DNA from: Citromicrobium sp. JLT1363
GTDB lineage: Bacteria; Pseudomonadota; Alphaproteobacteria; Sphingomonadales; Sphingomonadaceae
Assembly (NCBI RefSeq): GCF_000186705.1
Contig: NZ_AEUE01000003.1
Coordinates: 248,001 to 312,000 of the forward strand
Length of the DNA stretch: 64,000 bases
Reading direction: 5' to 3'
The notes under the pieces are model-generated. The model saw nothing but the letters and a program-made list of their open reading frames with translations, did no database searches and had not been told where the DNA came from. Each line of letters opens with the position of its first letter. Position 1 is the stretch's first letter. Both the position numbers and the translations under genes were made by a program. This document shows, piece after piece, positions 8,404 through 15,938 of the stretch.

Positions 8404-9630
8404 ATGGTGTATGTACTCGGCGGGGCGCAGACCGATTTCGCGCGCAACTGGGCGCGCGAGGGCACGGACATGCTGGGCGTGTTCGGCGAAGTGCTGCGCG
8501 ACGGGCTGGATCAGGCACAACTCGATCCAGCCGAGATCGAGACCGGGCATGTCGGCAACTTCGCAGGCGAGCTCTTCTGCAGGCAGGGGCAGCTGGGCGG
8601 CTTCTTCGGCATGGTCGATCCCGTGTTCGACGGGCTGCCGACCGCACGGCACGAAGCCGCCTGCGCTTCGGGCAGCGTCGCAATCCTCGCCGCGATGGCG
8701 GAGATCGAGGCCGGGCGTTACGATCTCGCCTGCGTGGTCGGCATCGAACAGATGCGCAATACCGGCGGGCGCGAGGCGGCCGGGCACCTGGGCGCAGCCG
8801 CATGGGTTGGGCGGGAGTTCGAGGACGCGGATTTCGTATGGCCACGGGCATTCTCCGACCTGTCGGAAGAGTACCAGAACCGCCACGGGCTGGAATACGA
8901 ACACCTGATGCGCATCGCGCAGATCAATTTCGACAATGCGCGCGTCAATCCCGATGCGCAGACGCGCGACTGGCAGTTCACCCCGGAGAGCTTCTCCGCC
9001 GATGACGAAGCCAATCCCGTGGTCGAAGGCCGCACGCGCAAGATGGATTGCGGCCAGATCACCGATGGCGCTGCGGTCGTTTTCCTCGCCTCCGAAGAGC
9101 GGGCCGCAGACTATGCGAAGAAGCGCGGGATCGCGCTGGAGGACCTGCCGCGCATCTCCGGCTGGGGGCACCGCACCGCGCCGCTCTCCTACGAGGCCAA
9201 GGTGAAGGCGAGCGCAGATGGGCCCTACGTCTTCCCGCAGGTGCGCGGCGCGATCGAGGATGCGCGCAGGCGCGCCGGGATCGAGGGGGTGGACCAGCTG
9301 GACGCGGTGGAAACGCACGACTGCTTCACCGTCACCGAATACATGGCGATCGACCATCTGGGCATCACCGCGCCCGGCGAAAGCTGGAAGGCGATCGAGG
9401 ATGGCAGCATCGAGAAGGGCGGGCGCATCCCCGTGAATCCCTCGGGCGGGCTGATCGGCCTGGGCCATCCGGTCGGCGCGACGGGCGTTCGCATGGTGCA
9501 CGACGCCGCGCGGCAGGTGTCTGGCAAGGCTGGGAGCTGTCAGGTCGAGGGTGCCGGAATGGTGCAGACACTCAATATCGGCGGCTCCACCACCACGACC
9601 GTCAGCTTCATCGTCGATACCGGGCGATAG
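8404..9630 (+). CDS. SCP2/SCPx-type thiolase
   Basis: A 408-residue thiolase of the lipid-transfer (SCPx) type. It shows the reactive cysteine in EAACASGS, the HDCFTVTEY motif characteristic of SCPx-like thiolases, and the NPSGGLIGLGHPVGATG loop. A strong AGGAGGAGA ribosome-binding site precedes the ATG by a few bases. SCPx-type thiolases cleave branched, steroid or terpenoid side-chain 3-ketoacyl-CoAs, which fits the SDR, SnoaL and ligase genes nearby. It likely completes side-chain or ring beta-oxidation with the preceding thiolase. Confidence 0.85.
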   Translation: MVYVLGGAQTDFARNWAREGTDMLGVFGEVLRDGLDQAQLDPAEIETGHVGNFAGELFCRQGQLGGFFGMVDPVFDGLPTARHEAACASGSVAILAAMAEIEAGRYDLACVVGIEQMRNTGGREAAGHLGAAAWVGREFEDADFVWPRAFSDLSEEYQNRHGLEYEHLMRIAQINFDNARVNPDAQTRDWQFTPESFSADDEANPVVEGRTRKMDCGQITDGAAVVFLASEERAADYAKKRGIALEDLPRISGWGHRTAPLSYEAKVKASADGPYVFPQVRGAIEDARRRAGIEGVDQLDAVETHDCFTVTEYMAIDHLGITAPGESWKAIEDGSIEKGGRIPVNPSGGLIGLGHPVGATGVRMVHDAARQVSGKAGSCQVEGAGMVQTLNIGGSTTTTVSFIVDTGR

Positions 9631-9849
9631 GCCGGGACGCGCTGCGCGGGATCGTTCACGGCGCGCATAGGCTGCCCGATCCTGCGTGCCAGCCTGAGTG
9701 CGGGTGCGACGGCGAAACAGGGCGCGCCGGCATCCTCGACATCCGAGGGTACCGGCGCGTGCATATTTCCGTTGCTCCAGTCCGTCGCAGGTACTGCGCC
9801 TCCGCAGTCCCTTGCCGCCGGTCGTCTCGAGACCGCGGGCATGGGCTGG

Positions 9850-10905
9850 TCAGAGTGATAGCCTTCCCGGCTGCTGCGGGATCAGGGCCGCCACCGGCAC
9901 ATCGAGTTCACGCGGGGCATCGGCCGGCCGCTCGGCGGGCTTCGAAACGGTGACCGCGCGGTTGTGCGGCTGGTGCATGGCAGGCATGATCCCGGCCTGG
10001 GCAGGGGCAGGCGTCGGCTTGTCTGCCGGCGCGCCAGCTCGCTCCAGCCCTGCCTGCTCGGCGAGCATGGCGAAGCGGGGGTCGGTCTGAACCAGACGCG
10101 CCAGTTGCTTGCTGGCACGGCGCACGATCTGACGGATGCGCTCGCGCGTCAGGCTGGTGTCCAGGCTCAGCGCCTCGCGGGTGTCGCCGGAGAACAGGCT
10201 GCGCTCGATAATGGCGCGATCGCGCTCCAGCCGCTCGTGCAGCGCTGCGAGTTCTTCCGGGTCCGGACCGGCAAGATGGGCGCGAAAGCTCACGGGCAGA
10301 TCGGGGCGGGCTTCGCGCATGTCGCGTTTCGGACGGCGTGCCCGGGCGCGCTTGCGCAGCTGCTCGATACCCGCCTTGCGTTCCGCTTCGACATAGGCGT
10401 CGAGCAGCGCGGCGCAGGTCTCATGGGCCAGGTGGTCGGACGCGGCCCGTTCGGTGCGTTCCAGCGCTTCTTCATCCTCCACCAGCGCCTCGAGGCTGGT
10501 TTCTTCGCCATCGGGAGTGGTCGTCCCGGCGTGGATGGTGACGGTCACAGCCTCGACCTTGCGGGCCGACGGGCGCTGATCGGTCATCAGGCGGAAGCGC
10601 AGGCTCTGCAGCTCGCCACGGATCTGCCAGTTGAGGAACGTGGTGAACTTGGCCTTGGTCGGATCATAGGCCTCGATCGCGCGGTGAACCGCAATGGCAC
10701 AAACCTGTTCGGCGTCCTCGTGAAAAGCGGAAAGGCCGTACTGGCGGATGAAGTGACGAATACGCGGCGCTGCGATCTTGAGGATCCGCGAAAAGGCGCG
10801 GTCGATATTGGCGCGCTGCCTGGCAGAACCGGGCGATCCATCTGAATTCTTGTTGGCAATAACTTCGGCGACAGCAACTTCTAGTGCTTCTGTGCTTTTG
10901 GACAT
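9850..10905 (-). CDS. sigma-70 family RNA polymerase sigma factor at the edge of the flagellar cluster
   Basis: A 351-residue protein with a sigma region 2 (about residues 48-110; HEDAEQV, YDPTKAKFTTFLNWQIRGEL) and a region 4 helix-turn-helix (about 250-275; LSLDTSLTRERIRQIVRRASKQL). Between them is a long charged, basic linker, and a Pro/Ala-rich tail of about 70 residues follows region 4. Region 1 is absent. It looks like neither RpoD/RpoH nor a standard FliA. Its position beside flagellar genes suggests that it directs flagellar transcription, which is an inference. An AAGGGGAG ribosome-binding site precedes the ATG. Confidence 0.75.
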   Translation of the reverse strand: MSKSTEALEVAVAEVIANKNSDGSPGSARQRANIDRAFSRILKIAAPRIRHFIRQYGLSAFHEDAEQVCAIAVHRAIEAYDPTKAKFTTFLNWQIRGELQSLRFRLMTDQRPSARKVEAVTVTIHAGTTTPDGEETSLEALVEDEEALERTERAASDHLAHETCAALLDAYVEAERKAGIEQLRKRARARRPKRDMREARPDLPVSFRAHLAGPDPEELAALHERLERDRAIIERSLFSGDTREALSLDTSLTRERIRQIVRRASKQLARLVQTDPRFAMLAEQAGLERAGAPADKPTPAPAQAGIMPAMHQPHNRAVTVSKPAERPADAPRELDVPVAALIPQQPGRLSL

Positions 10906-11176
10906 TGGTACGCTCCCCTTGGCTTCAGTCTCTGACTGTGTTGAGCAAGGGATAGAGGGGCGCCTATAAATGCCTTCTTGCCGGTGGCTTCGGGTTTTCT
11001 CCTTTAAGAGATGCTACCAAGGCCCCCTTCCGTAATGTCCCGGAGCCCCGCCTAAGGGGTTTTCAGGAGGCCGCGATGGCGATGGATTTGTGCCCCGCGA
11101 AAACGCGCGATTCTGCCCGGATGCGTGGCTGCGGAGGGGGGGCGGCACCCGCGAGGCGGGGCCTGTCGGAACTGGT
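10906..11176. promoter_or_regulatory. upstream region of the sigma-factor gene
   Basis: A 271-base spacer between the stop of the transglycosylase-like gene and the sigma-factor start, both leftward. On the minus strand a GGCATTTATAGG stretch near 10970 is a possible -10 region. A short CCCC-N6-GGGG dyad at 11046-11059 followed by TTTT could act as a weak terminator on the plus strand. No gene was found here. Confidence 0.3.
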
Positions 11177-12256
11177 CTAGCTGGTGCTCGCCTGTTGCAG
11201 ACCGGCAAAACGATCCGGCCTGATCTTGCGTGCGATGTAACCATTGAGCCAGTCGCGGTGCGCGACGGCGGCATCGCCCGTGCGGTTGATCTTTTCCAGG
11301 GCCTGTGCGGAACCCACCTGCGCCTTGAGAAGATGGGCCGCCCGGCTTTCGCTCAGGCCACCCTTGAGGTACCGGATTGCATCGCCCGGCCCAAGGTGGT
11401 GGCCGAGATAGGCCATGTTCGCCAGCACCTGCGGATCGTTCCCGGGCCTTATCCCTGCACGGCGGATGGTGGCGATGTTCGATCGGGCGTAGTCGGCGAT
11501 GCTGTTGATAGAGGCCGTCGCATCGTACCGCAGCGCGAGCAGCGATCCGCGCGCGGCCGGGGCGACCCGACCGTTGGAATCGAGCCAACCCTTCTGCCGC
11601 GCCACATCGTTGAGCCAGTTGCCCGGCTGCTGGGCCATGCCGATCCACGTGCCCGAGAGGAACTGGCCCAGCCCCGCAGCGCTGGAGCGCGGATTGCGCG
11701 ACATCAGGTTCCAGCTGCCGTCGGGACGCTTGGCGGCTTCCGCATCGACGATTGCCGCCAGGGTGGTGGCGGGCAGACCGCTGCGCTGGGCCGCATTTTG
11801 CAGCGTGGCGGCGAAGCGGGAATTGGCGCCCAGACCGCCAAGCGGCCCGCCTGCGGGACCACCCTTGGCGACAGGGCCGGTGGGGAAGGGCGCATCGAAG
11901 CCGAGCCCCGGCTTGGTTACCGGCGGGGTGACGGGATCGATGCGGCTCTCCGCCTCCACACCCGGGGTGCGAAGGCCATCGATGCCTTGCCCGCGTGCAG
12001 CGAAGCCGTTGGGGGCTGCGTCGAACGCCCGCGCCAGGGCCTCGGCGCCATGCCCCCCACCCAGCAGTGCCTCCATCCCCATCGGGAGCATCATCCCCGA
12101 ATGGTGGCGGCACGGTGCCTGCGTGCCCGACCGGTCGTCCTGCGCACCGCCGATCGCCGCCTGCCACAGGCGGTCGGTCATGGCGGTACGGGCCTGGGTA
12201 TAGATGACGCGCGCCCGTTCCTGGGGTGAGAGCGCTTCGAGACCTGCTGTCTGCAT
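11177..12256 (-). CDS. lytic transglycosylase-like protein of the flagellar cluster
   Basis: A 359-residue protein. The N-terminal ~130 residues are low-complexity with conserved start SPQERARVIYTQ; the remainder (about 140-350) resembles a transglycosylase SLT domain, with NPRSSAAGLGQFLSGTWIGMAQ as the core segment. It starts 6 bases after fliJ, so it belongs to the flbT-fliI-fliJ unit. It may open the peptidoglycan for the flagellar rod, the job done by FlgJ in other bacteria, but it has no FlgJ rod-cap or glucosaminidase signature. No signal peptide is evident, so export may go through the flagellar system. Confidence 0.6.
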   Translation of the reverse strand: MQTAGLEALSPQERARVIYTQARTAMTDRLWQAAIGGAQDDRSGTQAPCRHHSGMMLPMGMEALLGGGHGAEALARAFDAAPNGFAARGQGIDGLRTPGVEAESRIDPVTPPVTKPGLGFDAPFPTGPVAKGGPAGGPLGGLGANSRFAATLQNAAQRSGLPATTLAAIVDAEAAKRPDGSWNLMSRNPRSSAAGLGQFLSGTWIGMAQQPGNWLNDVARQKGWLDSNGRVAPAARGSLLALRYDATASINSIADYARSNIATIRRAGIRPGNDPQVLANMAYLGHHLGPGDAIRYLKGGLSESRAAHLLKAQVGSAQALEKINRTGDAAVAHRDWLNGYIARKIRPDRFAGLQQASTS

Positions 12257-12262
12257 GGTGGA

Positions 12263-12715
12263 TTACCGCGCCGGAAGCCGGGGAATGGCCGGGTCGGCCT
12301 TCACGGAGGGCAGGGCGGCGATGCGCGCGGCGCACAGATCGTCCGCATCGCGCTGCTCGGCCCGCGAAATGCAGCGCCTGCGATCGGTGCGAAAGGCCTC
12401 TGCGGCGCTCTCCAGCACGTGCTGGGAGCCATAGGCATCGACCGCCTCACGGCGCAGCCGGTCGATTTCGTCCGACACGGTCAGGCGCTGTTCGACCAGT
12501 TGTGCCTGCTGGGCCATTCTTCGCCGGATGAACGCCTCCGAAGAGATCGCCCAGCTCTGCGCGCAAGCCTGGTATTCCTCGGCCAGTTCGCGCTCCAGCG
12601 CTGCGTTCTGCCGGTCGATCTCGTGCAGGCGCGTCGCCTCGGCGTGAATCGCGATGCGCAGATGGTCGATGGCCCGGCGACGCGTGCGCAGAGCGGTGTC
12701 GAAAGGGGTTCTCAC
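12263..12715 (-). CDS. fliJ: flagellar FliJ-like protein
   Basis: A 150-residue, mostly helical coiled-coil protein with many Arg, Glu and Gln residues. The GTG start overlaps the fliI stop, the usual FliI-FliJ arrangement. FliJ is the stalk-like chaperone of the flagellar export ATPase. Primary sequence is poorly conserved in this family, so the name rests on size, coiled-coil character and position. Confidence 0.7.
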   Translation of the reverse strand: MRTPFDTALRTRRRAIDHLRIAIHAEATRLHEIDRQNAALERELAEEYQACAQSWAISSEAFIRRRMAQQAQLVEQRLTVSDEIDRLRREAVDAYGSQHVLESAAEAFRTDRRRCISRAEQRDADDLCAARIAALPSVKADPAIPRLPAR

Positions 12716-14040
12716 TGCGGATTCTCCGTCATCAGTTCGGCCAGCCGTGCAAAGGTCTGCGCCGCCGATCCGCGATCGCCCTTGGTCTGCTTCAGCAGGT
12801 CCTCGATCATCGGGGCGAGGCGGATCGCCTCGTCCACGCGCGGGTCGGCGCCGGCTTCGTACGCGCCCAGCCGCACCAGCTCTTCCATGTCCCCGAAGGT
12901 GGCGAGCTGGCCGAGCGCGGCGAGGCGCAGGCGGTTCTCTTCTTCCGCATGGCATTCGGGCAGCATGCGGGAGACCGATTTGAGGATGTCGATCGCGGGA
13001 AAACGCCCGCGTTCGGCGATCTTGCGCGACATGACGATATGCCCGTCAAGGATGCCGCGCACCGCGTCGGCAATGGGCTCGTCATGGTCGTCGCCATCGA
13101 CCAGCACGCTGAACAGACCGGTGATCGATCCCTGTCCCGGCCCGCCGGGGCCAGCACGTTCCAGCAAACGCGGCAGCTCGGCGAAGACGGTGGGCGTATA
13201 GCCCTTGGTCGCCGGGGGCTCGCCATTTGCGAGCCCGATCTCGCGCTGCGCCATGGCAAACCGGGTGACCGAATCCATCAGGCACATGACGTCACGCCCG
13301 GCGTCCCGGAAATGCTCGGCAATGGCGAGCGTGGTCCAGGCGGCCTGGCGCCGCATCAAGGCGGGCGAATCCGACGTTGCGACGACCACCACGCTGCGCG
13401 CGAGGCCATCGGGGCCCAGATCGTCCTCGATGAATTCCTGCACTTCGCGGCCGCGCTCACCGATCAGGCCGATCACGGCCACGTCGGTTTCGACCCACCG
13501 CGCCAGCATCGAGAGCATGGTCGATTTGCCCACGCCAGAGCCTGCGAACAGGCCGAGCCGCTGGCCCCGGCACAGCGGTGCGAAGATGTCGAGCGCGCGA
13601 ACGCCGGTTTCAAGCCGGCGGCCCACGCGGGCACGGTGGGCAGCGGCCGGAGGATCGGCCTTGAAGGCGCGGGGCACGGGGCCGGGGGCAAGCGGCCCCT
13701 TGCCGTCGATGGGACGGCCCAGACCGTCCACGACCCTGCCCAGCCAATCGGCGGTCGGGCGCAGCTGCGAGCGGCCATGGAGCAGGTCGGCGCGCGAGCC
13801 CGTGGCGATACCCTGCGGCTCGTTGTAGCAAAGGCAATGCGCGGTCTCCCGGTCGAGCCCGGTGACCTCCGCATCGATGGTGCCCCCATCGCATTCGATC
13901 GTGAGCCGCGAGCCGATCCGGGCTGCGCCCAGCAGGCCTTCCACTTCGATCAGTGCGCCGCGAACCGCTGCGACCGAACCGAAAGGCCGATCGTGCGGGA
14001 GCGCGCGGATCGCGCGCGCGGCGGAGGCCAGCGTCTGCAT
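12712..14040 (-). CDS. fliI: flagellar protein export ATPase FliI
   Basis: A 442-residue F1-beta-like ATPase that energises flagellar protein export. The Walker A motif is GLFAGSGVGKST, GLIGERGREVQEF follows, the Walker B region is in DVMCLMDSVTRFA, and ATKGYTPTVFAELPRLLERAG is characteristic of the FliI/SctN family. Length matches the family. It starts 10 bases after flbT and overlaps fliJ. Confidence 0.95.
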   Translation of the reverse strand: MQTLASAARAIRALPHDRPFGSVAAVRGALIEVEGLLGAARIGSRLTIECDGGTIDAEVTGLDRETAHCLCYNEPQGIATGSRADLLHGRSQLRPTADWLGRVVDGLGRPIDGKGPLAPGPVPRAFKADPPAAAHRARVGRRLETGVRALDIFAPLCRGQRLGLFAGSGVGKSTMLSMLARWVETDVAVIGLIGERGREVQEFIEDDLGPDGLARSVVVVATSDSPALMRRQAAWTTLAIAEHFRDAGRDVMCLMDSVTRFAMAQREIGLANGEPPATKGYTPTVFAELPRLLERAGPGGPGQGSITGLFSVLVDGDDHDEPIADAVRGILDGHIVMSRKIAERGRFPAIDILKSVSRMLPECHAEEENRLRLAALGQLATFGDMEELVRLGAYEAGADPRVDEAIRLAPMIEDLLKQTKGDRGSAAQTFARLAELMTENPQ

Positions 14041-14050
14041 TGGAGGCGGG

Positions 14051-14455
14051 TCAGGCCGCGTCCGCCGGGACGAGGCGGGCCAGCGCCTCGCTCTCGTAGG
14101 CGATCAGGGCGCGGCAATCGCTCAGCGCCCGGTAGAAATCGCAGTACGCGACATTGCGGGCGAAGGAGAGGCAATGGCTCTTCGCTTCGGGCGATTCCAG
14201 CGCTTCCACGAAATCCTCGAACAGCGAGAGGATGCGGCTCTGGTACTGGGTGAGGTTGGCGGGGTCGAGATACGCGAGCATGCACGCGAAATAGAGCCGC
14301 TTGGCCGGAGTATCCGCATCCTCGGGCGACATGACGTCGCGCCCGCGCAGGATCGCGGCCGCATTCTCGACCACGATCTCCGCGCGCCCGGTGGAGCGCA
14401 GCACGGCGCCGTTGATGACGACCTTTTCGCCGTCGCGTAAAGTGATGCGAAGCAT
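14051..14455 (-). CDS. flbT: flagellin regulator FlbT
   Basis: A 134-residue FlbT homologue. The start MLRITLRDGEKVVINGAV and the central KRLYFACMLAYLD are typical. In Caulobacter FlbT binds flagellin mRNA and adjusts its translation and stability; its partner FlaF is not seen in this window. It is the first gene of the leftward flbT-fliI-fliJ-transglycosylase unit. An AAGGGGAAA ribosome-binding site lies just upstream, and a CTATAAT motif (minus strand, around 14483-14488) sits about 30 bases before the start. Confidence 0.85.
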   Translation of the reverse strand: MLRITLRDGEKVVINGAVLRSTGRAEIVVENAAAILRGRDVMSPEDADTPAKRLYFACMLAYLDPANLTQYQSRILSLFEDFVEALESPEAKSHCLSFARNVAYCDFYRALSDCRALIAYESEALARLVPADAA

Positions 14456-14482
14456 CGCATTTCCCCTTCGAATGATGGGGTC

Positions 14483-14488
14483 ATTATA
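14483..14488 (-). promoter_or_regulatory. CTATAAT -10-like motif before flbT
   Basis: On the minus strand the sequence reads CTATAATGA, a perfect TATAAT hexamer 28 bases before the flbT start. No TTGACA-like -35 is seen at 16-18 bases, so it may need an activator or another sigma factor. Similar copies occur at 21164, 24438 and 29171. Confidence 0.45.
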
Positions 14489-14614
14489 GAGGGGTGCGAC
14501 CGGGCGCGGCGGGTGCGCGGAAAAAACTGCCGCCTTTTGGGTTCGGGCCGGTCGCCCTTCTACAATGCACTTGTGATCGGGCGCACGTGCCCGCCATCCA
14601 GGAGGTGCATTCAA

Positions 14615-15913
14615 GTGAGCCTATATTCCGCCCTGTATGCCGGCGTGTCCGGCCTTGGCGCGCAATCGAGCGCAATGGCAACGGTTGCCGACAACATCAC
14701 CAATATCAATACCGTGGGCTACAAGGGGGTCGAAGCCGACTTCCGTTCGCTGGTCACGGACGGCAGCGTGAGGAGCAATTATTCGGCCGGGGGCGTCGCG
14801 GCTGCACCGCGCGCGATGATCTCCAAACAGGGCCTGCTGCAGGCGTCCGGCAGCCAGACCGATCTCGGGATCGATGGGGGCGGCTTCTTCGTCACGCGGC
14901 AGGGCGCCGATGCCGACAACGGCGTCGCCTTTACCCGCGCGGGGGCCTTCCGTCCGGACGAACAGGGCTATCTGCGCAACACCAGCGGCTATTACCTGCA
15001 GGGCTGGCGGCTGGATTCCGCGGGCGGCTACACCAGCACCGGCGGACTGAACGAACTGGAACCGGTGCGCCTGAGCGGGCTGACCGGCACGGCTGCGGCC
15101 ACCACCCGCCTGCAGGTGCGCGCGAACCTGCAATCGACGCAGGAGCCGTTCACGGCCGCCTATGCCGCCGGCGACATGGCGACAGGCGCGCTGGAGCCGC
15201 ATTTCTCGCGTACTTTCGAGATTTACGACGCCCAGGGCGGCGGCCATCAGATTACGATGGGCTTCGTCAAGACCGGCCCCAACCAGTGGGTGGCGGAGAT
15301 TTACGGCGATCCCGCAGAAGTGACCGCCGCCAATGGCCTGCTGGCCAGCGGCAACGTGGCCTTCAACCCGGACGGCAGCCTCGATCTCGCCAATTCGACG
15401 CCGGGCCTGTTCGATACGCTCAACGTATCATGGACCAACCAGGCCGGTTCCCTGCCGATCAACCTGAACCTCGGCAGCCAGGACGGGCTTGACGGGCTGA
15501 CGCAGTTCGGCAGCCAGTCGGCGCTGATCGCGTCGAGTTCGGACGGCGGAATGCTGAACAACCTGGTCTCGGTCGATGTCAGCAAGGATGGCGTGGTCAG
15601 CGCGATCTTCGATGATGGCACGGCGCGCGCGGTGTTCCAGCTGCCGGTGGCGACCTTCGCCAATCCGGACGGCCTCGCCCGCATGCCGGGCAATGCCTAC
15701 GGCGTCTCCCAGCAGTCGGGCAATGTCGCCCTCGGTCGCCCCGGCGAACTGGGAAGCGGTACGATCGCGGCGGGCACGCTGGAATCCTCCAACGTCGATC
15801 TGGCGCAGGAATTCACCAACATGATCCGCTTCCAGCGTGCCTACAGCGCATCGTCCAAGATCATCACCACGGTCGACGACATGCTGCAGGAAGTCAGCGG
15901 TCTGAAGCGCTAG
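14615..15913 (+). CDS. flgE: flagellar hook protein FlgE
   Basis: A 432-residue hook subunit. The N terminus SLYSALYAGVSGLGAQSSAM with NITNINTVGYKG, and the C terminus ESSNVDLAQEFTNMIRFQRAYSASSKIITTVDDML are the conserved helical ends of the rod-hook family. The GTG at 14615 was chosen because AGGAGGTG ends 7 bases before it and upstream residues do not match the family. It is the first gene of the rightward flgE-flgK-flgL unit and diverges from flbT. Confidence 0.95.
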   Translation: MSLYSALYAGVSGLGAQSSAMATVADNITNINTVGYKGVEADFRSLVTDGSVRSNYSAGGVAAAPRAMISKQGLLQASGSQTDLGIDGGGFFVTRQGADADNGVAFTRAGAFRPDEQGYLRNTSGYYLQGWRLDSAGGYTSTGGLNELEPVRLSGLTGTAAATTRLQVRANLQSTQEPFTAAYAAGDMATGALEPHFSRTFEIYDAQGGGHQITMGFVKTGPNQWVAEIYGDPAEVTAANGLLASGNVAFNPDGSLDLANSTPGLFDTLNVSWTNQAGSLPINLNLGSQDGLDGLTQFGSQSALIASSSDGGMLNNLVSVDVSKDGVVSAIFDDGTARAVFQLPVATFANPDGLARMPGNAYGVSQQSGNVALGRPGELGSGTIAAGTLESSNVDLAQEFTNMIRFQRAYSASSKIITTVDDMLQEVSGLKR

Positions 15914-15938
15914 CACTCGTTCCGACGGAGCTAATTGA

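Noticed and set aside
11177-12256. FlgJ
   Set aside because: No FlgJ rod-cap N domain or glucosaminidase motif is present; only a transglycosylase-like core is seen.
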